DNA of 64,000 nt, from contig OY754464.1 in the NCBI GenBank assembly GCA_963575645.1, positions 75,676,948 through 75,740,947 of the forward strand, in the 5' to 3' direction. Each line of letters starts with the position of its first letter. Position 1 is the first letter of the stretch. This DNA is from Xanthostigma xanthostigma (taxonomy: Eukaryota; Arthropoda; Insecta; Raphidioptera; Raphidiidae). Under the pieces are notes generated by a model, which saw only the letters and a program-made list of their open reading frames with translations, had not been told where the DNA came from and ran no database searches. The position numbers and the translations under genes are program-made. Below, piece after piece: positions 22,726 to 33,600 of this stretch.

Positions 22726-23890
22726 TAACCGACTTCAAAAAAGGAGGAGGTTCTATGTTCGACTGTATATATTATTTTTTTTATGTATGTTCACCGATTT
22801 CTCCGTCAATTGTGGACCGATTTTCAAAATTATTTTTTTATTCGAAAGAGCGTACTTCCGAGGTGGTCCCATCGGAACCAAGTCAGGATCTGATGGTGGA
22901 ATCCGGAGAAATCAAGGGAAACTCTCAAATTTCAAAGGCACGCATAATGTTTTTTATGTATGTTCACCGATTTCTCCGTCAAATATCTAACACTAACTAA
23001 AAAGAGAAAAATAAAATATTTTTAACAAAAAAATTGAACAGACTTCAAAATATGCACTAAAAAGTAAAAAATAATTGCGTATTGAAATGAAAAATATTAG
23101 ACTACTTAAAATTCAATCAAATTATTACGATAATATCATGTACTTACAATTATTGTTATTTTTGGAGTCGGTGTCACATCGGAATTCGAAAGTAACAATT
23201 TAAATCTTACATGTCTCTAGTTCTTGGAATAGATTTCATTTTGGCTGACACCGACTCCAAAAATAACAATAATTGTAAGTACATGATATTATCGTAATAC
23301 AGTGTAAACTCTTTATAACGTCCTTCGTTATAACGAAAAACTCCCTATAACGTCGAAATTTTTACGATTTGGTTGGTTTACCTTAAAACCTATACATTAA
23401 TACCCTCTTTATAACGCAACAGCCATTCTCTATTACGAAGAAATATGTTCATATTTAGGCGTCAGCAAATGTTTACAGACATAAAGAGGACCATTCTGAA
23501 CCATCACCATCTATTCAACAAGCACTTGATGACGCCAAACTTATCGAAAAATTCCTATTATTTAATGAAGATTATTCCATCACATTGAAAAATTGGTTAT
23601 TTTTCTTTCTTCCCTCCATATAACGAAAATTCTTTATAACGAAAAAAATGCTCGGTCCCTTAAAATTCGTTATAAAGAGATTATACAGTACATTGAAGAT
23701 TATTGTTAATTTGGTTGTTTTTCTTTCTTCACTCCATATAACGGTAACTCTCTATAACGATAAAAAATGCTCGGTCCCTTGAGTTTCGTTATAAAGAGTT
23801 TACACTGTAATTTGATTAAGTAGTCTAATATTTTTCATTTCAATACGCAATTATTTTTTACTTTTTAGTGCATATTTTGAAGTCGGTTCT
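22726..23890. repeat. Microsatellite-bearing foldback element with CGACTTCAA ends, copy 2
   Basis: Starts CCGACTTCAAAAAAGGAGGA and matches 20040 through about 22985. A foldback follows whose arms (23040-23175 and 23240-23299 plus 23810-23885) carry ACTAAAAAGTAAAAAATAAT and ACAATTATTGTTATTTTTGG. The loop includes GATTTCATTTTGGCTGAC, inverted relative to copy 1. The right arm is split by the Tigger MITE at 23300. Confidence 0.72.
23300..23807. repeat. Tigger/pogo-type MITE, copy 2, nested
   Basis: Same ends as 341-835. TA at 23298-23299 and 23808-23809. The opposite foldback arm (complement of about 23105-23135) preserves the empty site CGTAATAATTTGAT, confirming a TA duplication. Confidence 0.85.
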
Positions 23891-24170
23891 TTGTTAAAAA
23901 ATTTTTTTTGGTTACTACAAACACCAAATGTCGACTGAGATTGAGCTGAAACTCATCTCTACTAGGCAAGTCGGTTCGGCTTCCTTTGATGTAGACTGAC
24001 AGCGCGCGGGTTACGATCGGCAACGTATTCGGCCTGATAACGAAGCCAACAGTCCACACTTGTGCAGCTTTGCCGATCGGCACAGTCAGGACACAGCTTT
24101 ACGATGGGGTCTGATACGACCACTGAACTCCATCATAAGACGTGGCATGCCATTAATTACTAATTTGAGA

Positions 24171-25835
24171 TTAAAATCCTTGAAAATCCTCATTTTCTTC
24201 AACAAAAGTCCTTTGGTTGTCGATTCCACATGAGCACACATATTGTGCTTTATTAACAGTTAAATATAACTGACCAAACGCCATTTTTGCCGCTAAGGAT
24301 TCATCAACTGGATCGAAATCCTTGTTTTTCAGTAGTTTGTTGGGAGATGTATCAAATTTAGACCGTTTTCTTTTCTTATTAACATTTTTAATTTCATTCT
24401 TACTTGTATGGTTTTCATGTGTTTCGTCTATGATTTTTAGTTCTTGCATTTTTTTTACTTTTGATTTTATAGGATTACTGTTTCTTTTTCTTTGTTTTTG
24501 AGTATCTAAAAGATAATTTTTTATAATTGTTTTATCTAACGATACTTCCAGCCGAATCGGCCAAAGCTCCAATTGCGTTATATCTCTAGTTAAATTCAGA
24601 ATGCTTTCTTCTAGTAGCGATAAAGGTAAATACGAAACTTTCTTGTTTGAAAATCCTCTGAAATCTTCAATTTCTACATCTAATGTATTTTGGTCTTCAT
24701 ATATTCCATCTTGATCTGGAAAATCCTCCAGCTGAACCGAAGAAAGTTTTAATTGCGTTATATCTCTAGTTAAATTCAGAATGATTTCTTCTAGTAGCGA
24801 TAAGGGTAAATACGAAACTTTCTTCTTTGAGAATCCTTTAAAATCTTCAATTTCCACATCTAATGCATTTTCTTCATATATTCCATCTTGATCTGGAAAA
24901 TCCCCTCGGCCTTTTAAACTTCCCAGAAAATCTTTAACACTTTTAAAGCCCTTTTCATTTGCTACTGGTGCAATGATGCCTGTAGGTCTTTTTCCTTTTC
25001 TCTTTCGGCATATTGAACAATTGCACGTATCTCTGCATGGAGGGCAAGCCCATTTAGGATCTTTTAATGCCTCTTCGGCATTTTCGCCGTAACGAATCCG
25101 GAGACAAACGCCACAAAATTGACCTCGAACACCAATACAATATCCACTACGACATATTGTCTTTGTACTGGTAGTTTTCTGTCGGCATTGATGACAAGAT
25201 GTTCCAAATCTAGATTTAACTTCGTCTGCATACGTTTGAGAAATGTTAGCAATGTCTTCTTCAGTTATTTCGTCTGGGTGAATATATGGAGGTGGTGAAA
25301 CACGACGTGTTTTTGTTCGTTGTGTAGCTGGTCTGTACACTGTTTCCAAATTGTCGTCCGAATCATTGTACATCCGCTTTCTATATTGGAATTTTTTTCT
25401 TAAATCTGATTCGTTTTCTTCAAACTCGTCTAAATCTAAATCTTTATAGTTGGGTGCAGATCCCGCCAGTCTTTGTGATCGTCTTCTTTCTGAAGGTATA
25501 ATGGCCGATGTACGAAATGATGAGTCTTTTGGTTTTTGTCGACGTTTCTTTTCAGATTTTTGCAAATTCTTGTCTGGACATTCTCCTAACAATGTAAATT
25601 CTTCATTTGCCTCTTTTATTTTATTTTTCACTGAAGACAACTAAAAAATAATAAATTCGCATAGTACTTATTAACTTTTTAACTAAATTAAAAGATATTT
25701 TGTCAAAAAAAATCTTACCATAGCTTGAAGTTCCCTAATATTTTTCTCACGTATCAACTCCAAATCACTTTTACTATTGTCTTCACCCATATCTTCAAAA
25801 TCACTTAGTTCTTCTTCATACATTCTTAAAAACAT
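24171..25835 (-). CDS. CDCA7: CDCA7-type zinc-finger protein
   Basis: CDCA7 recruits and activates the HELLS/LSH nucleosome remodeller and supports maintenance DNA methylation. Two exons, 25719-25835 and 24171-25640, join in phase (GTAAG donor, TTTTTTAG acceptor), giving 528 residues. The N-terminus has YEEELSDFEDM and REKNIRELQAM as in the family. The 4CXXC_R1 domain (residues about 188-250) starts CHQCRQKT and contains GVRGQFCGVCLRIRYGE, KWACPPCRDTCNCSICRKR and RPTGI, with the cysteines and the invariant GVRG and RYGE motifs present. GFKSVKDFL follows as in other animals. Residues about 286-344 and 345-404 are tandem copies of one 59/60-residue unit starting DFPDQDGIYE. Basic KKRKRSK and RKRNSN segments suggest nuclear import. 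An E2F-type site lies 54 bp upstream. The start is the first in-frame ATG. Confidence 0.95.
24546..24902 (-). repeat. Intragenic tandem duplication in CDCA7 exon 2
   Basis: Two in-frame units of about 178 bp encode DFPDQDGIYE...LDVEIEDF(K/R)GFS, then KKVSYLPLSLLEE and ILNLTRDITQL. Divergence is small, so the duplication is fairly recent. Confidence 0.9.
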
Positions 25836-25888
25836 TTAATTCATACAAGTCGATAAAAACATAGAGAAGAGATAAAAATGACACTTTC

Positions 25889-25896
25889 TTTGGCGC
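25889..25896. promoter_or_regulatory. Candidate E2F site upstream of CDCA7
   Basis: TTTGGCGC, a match to TTTSSCGC, 54 bp from the CDCA7 ATG. E2F and Myc control of CDCA7 is known in mammals; here it is inferred. Confidence 0.5.
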
Positions 25897-26522
25897 TCTT
25901 TTTTAGTGCATTGAAGTTGCTACACAGTACACTGTCCGATTTCAAAGTTATTAGAGGTACCAACTATGCAAACAATGTCACTTATTGACTATATCTTCAA
26001 CTATAGATGTCTTCAGCTATAGACAAATACGGAAAGTCACATTTTCCATAGTAGTAATGGAAAATGATAATGTAGCTTAATTATACATTTGTAAAAAGCT
26101 ACGAACGTCACATTTTAACGTACAATAAAGTAATGTTTAATATCAGGTAGAGCTTTTCAAAAGTAGCTTTCATGTTAGTGTTATCAACAGAATTCAATTA
26201 TATAAAAAAAATTATATTATGTGATGGACACACATTTCATATTATTTCATTTATAATTTACGGATTTTCATTTACAATGCATTTATGATGCTACATTGCC
26301 AAAATGGAGTTCTCAATATATTATTCTTTTAGTTTACTTTATCCTGTGCACAAGGAGGTGTTCATTTTTGAAGTGAAAACTTCTTTAGCGGCGTTGTATA
26401 CTTTTTTTGTAATGGGTAAAAACTGTTAAACTCGCGTCAGATCTGACGCGTCAGGCGTCAGGGTCACGTGACCCTGACGAGTTGTTGAGACGGTCTACCG
26501 TACTTGCTTCGGCAGTACATAT
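25897..26522. other. Intergenic region upstream of CDCA7
   Basis: No gene seen. The 22-bp palindrome GTCAGGGTCACGTGACCCTGAC lies at 26457-26478, next to CGTCAGATCTGACG, itself a 14-bp dyad. Confidence 0.4.
26457..26478. promoter_or_regulatory. Perfect 22-bp palindrome with CACGTG core
   Basis: GTCAGGGTCACGTGACCC then TGAC. The CACGTG E-box is a bHLH-type target, and TCACGTGA suits MITF/USF-like factors. A dimeric binding site is inferred; it could equally be a transposon remnant. Confidence 0.4.
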
Positions 26523-26805
26523 ACTAAAATTCGCTAGATGTCAGTAGCAATATAAGTTACATGCAGTGCAAAAAATTATAAGCTATAAGCTTTAACAAAA
26601 CCTTAAAAGATATCGCCATGTACTCAGGTTTCGTAAAACTACAAATTTAAAAAATTACATCCAGTGACTGACTGCATGTAATTTTATAAATGTGTAGTTT
26701 TACGAAACCTGGATGCATAGCGACATCTCTTAATGTTTTGTCAAAACTTAAAGCTTATAATTTTTTGCACTGCATGTAACCTTATTGCTACTAGCGAAAT
26801 TTAGT
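26523..26805. repeat. Foldback MITE upstream of eIF3j
   Basis: Arms of about 130 bp: ACTAAAATTCGCTAG at the left and CTAGCGAAATTTAGT at the right, converging on AAATTACATCCAGTGACTGA at the centre. Non-coding. Confidence 0.8.
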
Positions 26806-27639
26806 TTAAGTACATCTAGGCTTTCACTTCCGCCGGCACTCCCGGAGTGCAACCCGTCTTTTTTTCTAATCGGAACACTGTTTCCATTAATAAATAAGTG
26901 TACCCCAGATGTACCCACCATTGCTCACTCTTCTCTATCCTCTTCATATCAGTAAAAATCATATATTTAATACCCTCTATACTGCTAGCAAAGATCGAGA
27001 GAAAGCCTTAAACACTACGGTGCAGACATTTATACGTCTGTCTCACTAATTATACTCCGAGTCTCATGCGCATGTCCGTGAGCGTTTGCGCGTCAGTTTG
27101 CACATGGAACTAAGCTGTGAAAAAGAGGTGGCTCTATTCCACTTACTAAATGCCCCGCTACAAACGTAACACTTGCGCACAATGGATAAAGTAAAAAAAA
27201 GAGATAGAAACAGTAATTTTCTGTCTCACTGCATGGGCCACGCTTCCACTTACGACCACTAGCAATATAGAAGTTATATGGTAAAACTACAAAGTCTAGT
27301 TTTTAGTTTATAGTCTAAGGTGGATTTCAATCTTACACATTTTAAATAGGGTAATTCGTCTACTTAGCTTGGTGACATTGTGCTATCTTATTTTCTGTCA
27401 GCAAGAGAAGAGCAATGGATTCACGCTGTAGTATATTTTATTTATTATTAAATAATAATTGTGTTAGATCTGGTATTCTTAAGACTTTTACTGTGAAACG
27501 TAATAATCTTCATTGCATGATAACTGAGGAATTGAATTATCACATTTAATCAAAGCTTTTTCTGACATTGAATTTTTCGTGTCCCTGTTTCTTATGCAGG
27601 CATTATAACTGTAGGACAAGTTGACGAAAGTGAAATATA
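26806..27639 (+). promoter_or_regulatory. Region upstream of eIF3j
   Basis: Contains promoter and leader of eIF3j by position. No TATA box or obvious initiator stands out. A CpG-containing stretch near 27050-27130 is the least AT-rich part. Confidence 0.35.
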
Positions 27640-30600
27640 ATGGACGAGGATTGGGGTGAGTTCTTATGTGTGCAGGTTATTAAAAAACAAGTTGTTTAAA
27701 TCAGAGTGCACAGCAGTTGTAAACAATTTCAAAATGCCGGATTAGTTTTCAGTTTTTGACATTTCCAGATGCCGATGATTTTGAGCCAAAAATTGTCGTA
27801 CCGACAGCTGTTACAGCAGCTAATAGATGGGAAGGTGAAGACGAAGATGATCAAGTAAAGGTATGACCGATTGTATATATGTTACGGTAAATGTAAACTC
27901 TTGGGAAATGTACACATTTACCGTAAAATGTGCCGGGAAATGTGTACATTTACCGCAATATTTACATTTAATGTACACATTATCCGGCACATTTTACGGT
28001 AAAAGTGTAGATTTCTTAAGAGTTTACATTTACCGTAACATATATATTTATAAGCAACCGTTTGAAGATCTGAATATTCTTAAAGTTTCCACAACTAGGA
28101 AAGATGCAGAATTGTGTATCAGTTGTGATTAGAGAATACAATCCCGAGCATGTTTTTCAATCCCGGGATTACGGGATTATAGATGCGTAATCCCGGGGCT
28201 ATCCCGGAATTAGACTATGTGGTTTCTAGTTGGGCTGAAATGAAAAAAAAACTTGAGTAATTACTTAAAAAATGTTTTTAATATCGTTGCACAACACAAA
28301 TCACAATAAAATCAGAAAAGAAAATAGACAAAACCAAAAAAAAACTTTACTTTTGCAAGAAATCAAAAAGACAACACAAAAAAACTATTTAGAATTTCGA
28401 AAATACAATCGCAGAAATATCAAAGCATCAAATTGTTTGACTTACAAGCCTGCTTCGTAGTTTATTGCCAACATAAGCAGCAGCAGCTGAAAACGCTCAC
28501 TCAGGTTCTACCTTGGTTGGAGGAATAGACAACAGAACTTATATGCTGTTTCTAAGTGATATCCACGAACTCCTCCATTTTCGAACAGGCTTATTTCACG
28601 TCTAATACTATTTGCCAACCCCGATTCATTTTGTACGTATTTCAGGATCTGGAGATTTCATATTCTTACGTATCGTACCGCGTATTTAAGGATTTTTTTT
28701 GTCGTTATGTAATAAATAATATTAATATAATCTAGGCAAGGTAATTGTAAAGGCGCAACGGATTACGGAATGCAAACTAGATCTGTTTGTGGCAATCCCG
28801 AAAATCCCGAGATTAGCCAAGTACGATCCCGGGATTTTCGGGACCAGAAAACGGCCGGGATCCCGAGATTCGGGATCCTGGGATTGTATTCTCTAGTTGT
28901 CATTTACATTTTACGATATACATATTTCATTAATAACTCTTGTTTGTAGTTAAAAGGGGGGATATAAGAACGCAAGAAAAAGTCGGTTTACATTGTTTGT
29001 GTGGGAAATTATATGCACTGTTTAAAATTACTTGGGAGCAGTGACGTAGAGAGGGTTTTGCTCGATTTTGCTGATTTTTGACGTCATCCTCTAATTTTTT
29101 AAGATAACACAATGTTTCAATGACACCCATAAATAACTGTATAAATGCCGTTTGTAAGAATAAAATACAAAGAATCGAACTATATTTGATTTAAGTTAAA
29201 ACCCACAAACTGGGCCCAGTTTGTGGGTTTTTTCGTCGCACAAAAGTCAAAGAATATCAATTAGAAAAAAATCGTGTTATTTTTTAAATTTGCCAGAGTT
29301 GAAGAGAGGAGCTAAATAACATACTAAAATTTCCCGTGGATATGACGGAGAAGTGAGTTCTAAAAAACTGGGTTCTAGCAAAAAACACTTCCTGTATGAA
29401 ATTTCATTCAAAAAGAATCTGAATTCTTTTTCTATAGTACTAGCGGTCCCGTCCGGTTTCACCCGGGTGTAAAAGAACGAATGGGGAAGGGAGGAACATG
29501 AGTACACACATTCATCTTAGTTTACCGAGATGAATGTTGTATTCAAATTTCATGATGATCGGAGTTACCGTTCAAAAGTTTTTGTCGATAAAAAGCAGTA
29601 TTTATACTTTTTTTTTTAATTAATTAAATAAAATTAAAATAAATTTAAATGCAAGCCTTAGAAGAAAGCAATGTAGAAAATAAAAATGTATTCGCCCAAC
29701 GTAGGGCTCGAAACCAACAACCTGATATTGACAGTCGTGTGCTCTACCGATTGAGCTAGCCGGCGTTGTATTCTGACAACGCTAATATGAGCATATTTAG
29801 GTAGTGCATTTCACCTAAATAGAAGCTTATTTTTGAGATACATTTTGCAACATTTTTCATTAATGCTCCGCTCCTAATGGTCGTAGCGTGATATTATATA
29901 GCCTATAGCCTTCCTCGATAAATGGTCTATCAAACAAAAAAAATTTTTTTCAATTTGAACCAGTGGTTTCTGAGATTAGCGCGTTCAAACAAACAAACAA
30001 ACAAACTCTTCAGCTTTATATATTAGTATAGATAGTTTAGAAAATAAAAGAGGATGAAAAATGACATAGTTCTAAAAATTCTTCTTATTTTGGTTTCATT
30101 TACCCATGATTCTGCAGACAAACGACTCAAATTAATATTACTGTTAAAACATTGTACATAAAATTAATTTATAGTCAAAACTACTTGCGAAGTTCACATA
30201 GTTCACTAGTAATTTTAAATGAGATTGTTAACAATTGAAATCATTGCAATTCCTAATACTTCGTAGTATATTTAGTTTTATTTTGTTAGGAAAGTTGGGA
30301 AGATGAAGAGGAGGAGAAAAAAGATATTGAAAAAACAACAGAAAGTAAACCAAAATCAAAACCGAAAAAAAACTTGACAGAGAAAATAGCTGAAAAAGAG
30401 GTTTGTTTTTGTGATTTTGGTGTTTATTATTGTCTTTAACTACCGAGCGGTGTAGCGTAGTGGTGAGAGCACTAGACTCTCATTCGGGAGGTGTCGGGTT
30501 CAAATCCTGGCGGGGACTGATGTGGCTGGGATTTTTTCCTGCTGCCTCTCGTCGAGAAACGGTATTTTCCGAACCAGCCATCTTGTTGACGTTTTTCCAT

Positions 30601-33600
30601 GGTTTCCCTTAATAACTCCAGATAAACATCAAGATGGTTCCTTGTTCAAGGCCATGGCCGATTATCTGTCAAACTCCTATGCTAAAAATTTGCCTACCTT
30701 ATCCTAATGTCCTAAAATTCTTTCATTCGCCCATTGCTATTAATTAGTTGAAGTGGAAAAAATGTAGAAAATAACGGGAAGTGTGATAGATGGAAAATAG
30801 TAATGGTGCGAATGGCGTCTGTTATGACTAGTGATGTGCCGGATATCCGTATCCGTGGATATCTGAGGGAGAAGAAAGATCCGTATCCGTTAGTTTTTGG
30901 CGGATCTTTTACCTTATTAATTTTCAATTCATAGATGAAACTTTATGTACAGTGTAAACTCTTTATAACGAAACTCAAGGGATCGAGCATTTTTTATCGT
31001 TATAGAGAGTTACCGTTATATGGAGTGAAGAAAGAAAAACAATTAAATTAACAATAATCTTCAATGTACTGTATAATCTCTTTATAACGAATATTAAGGG
31101 ACCGAACATTTTTTCGTTATAAAGAATTTTCGTTATATGGAGGGAAGAAAGAAAAATAACCAATTTTCACAAAATTAATCTATTCCAAACACATATACAA
31201 ACACATATACCTATAGTTTGACGTCATCAAGTGCTTGTTGAATAGATGGTGATGGTTCAGAATGGTCCTCTTTATGTCTGTAAACATTTGCTGACGCCTA
31301 AATATGAACATATTTCTTCGTAATAGAGAATGGCTGTTGCGTTATAAAGAGGGTATTAATGTATAGGTTTTAAGGTAAACCAACCAAATCGTAAAAATTT
31401 CGACGTTATAGGGAGTTTTTCGTTATAACGAAGGACGTTATAAAGAGTTTACACTGTATATAGGTGATTAGGTAATAATGAAAACCTGTTAATTTCCATT
31501 CAGATAATTTTTTATTTTTTTAAATCGTATTTGGCACCTTTATATTGCAAACATTTATTGTAGTGAGTACCATACTAATAGTACATAACTCAAAGGTACT
31601 AAATCAACTATATTTATAATAATGAGATATTGCACATTGATCTTTGGAAAGAGACAATCTGTTATGAGAGTTAACTCTTAAAGAGGTCATAAACTTTTTC
31701 CCATAACAGATAGTCTCTTTCCAAAGGTCGATGTGCAATATTTACCGCCGCGTACTCTAAGAAAGTTAAGATCCGTATCCGCGGATCTTGAAAGCAAAAA
31801 TCCGTATTCAGATCCGTATCCGCGGATATACATTTTTAACGATCCGGCACATCACTAGTTATGACATAAAGTCGAGAAACAGACGTTAAACGCATTATTA
31901 TTATTGTCTTTAACTGGTCTGATGTTAAAAAAGTGTTACTGCTGATTTTCATTGACATGTCACCGAATAAATAGCAAATGTTTTATTTCAGAGACTATAT
32001 CGAGAAGAACAGGAACGTAAGCAACTGGAGAAAGAAGACGAATTATCTCCAGAGGAGATTCTAGCTGAGAAATTAAGAAGACAGAAACTGCAGGAAGAGT
32101 CCGATTTGGAAATGGCTAAAGAAACATTTGGTGTTATCGATAAATGTACAGGAATAGATGCTATGAACCCGTCCACCAAAGAAGAATTCACAGAAATGTC
32201 AGATGCTGTTAGTAAAAAATTGCAACTTTACGCTAAACATCCAGATTTCCCGACGTTTGCCGAAGATTTAATTCGGAACATTTGTGTATCGTGTAAGTTA
32301 ATTTCCACAATCCCATTGTAAAAAAAGATCATACGGACTTACCAACCAGACTCAACGCTAAGCTCGTTTCCGCGCTACATTAATTTTAAACTTTACGCAA
32401 AGCTAATTCGTGACAGCTACGTGCATGCGCCTACACTCGTGCGATGGCATCACAGGCAGAATGAATCCTGCGCGACGAACTCGTACATACATGGTCTACC
32501 TGTGGACTCAACCATTGTTTACGCATTATTCACCTCGTAGGTAAAGGGAGGGTAAGGTTAATTCGTACAAAAAAAGGCACATTTTTGTGAATTTTTTTCT
32601 CCAACACAGTTAAAATCTATTTATTAAAACCAATGGTACATCAAAGTATAACATTTGAAGAATATTTTGTAAAATTTTCATGTAGAAATATTGAAAAATA
32701 CGGAAATGGCAGCAATTATTTGGAAGCGTTTAAAAAAAAAGTAGAATTGCAGTGCCCCTCATAACTCGGTGCTGGATCATCTGAAATCAAAAAGGAAATT
32801 TTTGTCGTTAGATAATCGCTTTCCCCAGGTAACGCTGGAAGGGTTTTTCGAAATTTCAATTTTTCAATTTTTGGGAACACTTTGAAGTGAAAAACGCAAT
32901 TTTTGCAAAAAAAATCGGACAATTTGTTATTATAAAATAAAAAATATTGACAAATTTGAAAAAATCTCTCCAGTGTTACCTCGTAAATTATGTGCAGAAG
33001 TAGTGTTTAAAATTTCAAAAGAATCGGTGCAGTAGTTTTGAAATTATGAGGGGCACCGACTTTAAAAACGTGGGATGATAGAAAAACGTTTTAAAGTTTA
33101 ACATCAAAAAATTTAGAATAAAGCGCATAAGCGAGTTTTATCGGCTTACTTCACACTGAATCATCTCTGCCAGGTCCATAAAGGATGTTGTTATCATCCA
33201 TAATGTCTAAAGCATCTTTTTGTTCCTGTCTCCGACGAATTCTGCCTTCTTCCAGGTAACATTAGCGCGCTCGGACCGGGCAAGTAATTTCTGGTGCGCT
33301 GAGTCATGTTTGAGGCACGGTTGCTTAAACTGCTGTATTTTCATTAGTTTTGTTCCGGTCCGTCTCAAATTTTTACGCAATATTTCTGAAAGGTTCTTCA
33401 TTCAATAAATCGAATAAAAAAAGAAAAGAAAAACGAATTTTTTAATACCTTACCCTCCCCTTAAGGAGGTTGAGCCGTTTTACGAAGACAATGAACAAAA
33501 TCTGAAATAAAGTTTTTTTAATAGATTTTTTTATGACAAAATTTTCTGTAAAAAATCCAAAATCATTAGGAGATTTATAAAGTTAAAAATTAAAAAAAAC

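Larger units (their letters stand above)
30829..31857. repeat. hAT element with perfect 8-bp duplication, in eIF3j intron 3
   Basis: 1029 bp with ends TAGTGATGTGCCGGATAT and ATCCGGCACATCACTA, flanked on both sides by GTTATGAC (30821-30828, 31858-31865). Subterminal ATCCGTATCCG repeats are present at both ends. It contains the nested Tigger MITE at 30950 and the hairpin at 31628. No transposase. Confidence 0.9.

Noticed and set aside
22616-23000. 124- and 96-codon overlapping open frames
   Set aside because: They read through the microsatellite-bearing repeat, and similar frames appear at 20034-20322 for the same reason.
25450-25644. Plus-strand frame opposite CDCA7
   Set aside because: Antisense shadow of the CDCA7 coding exon.
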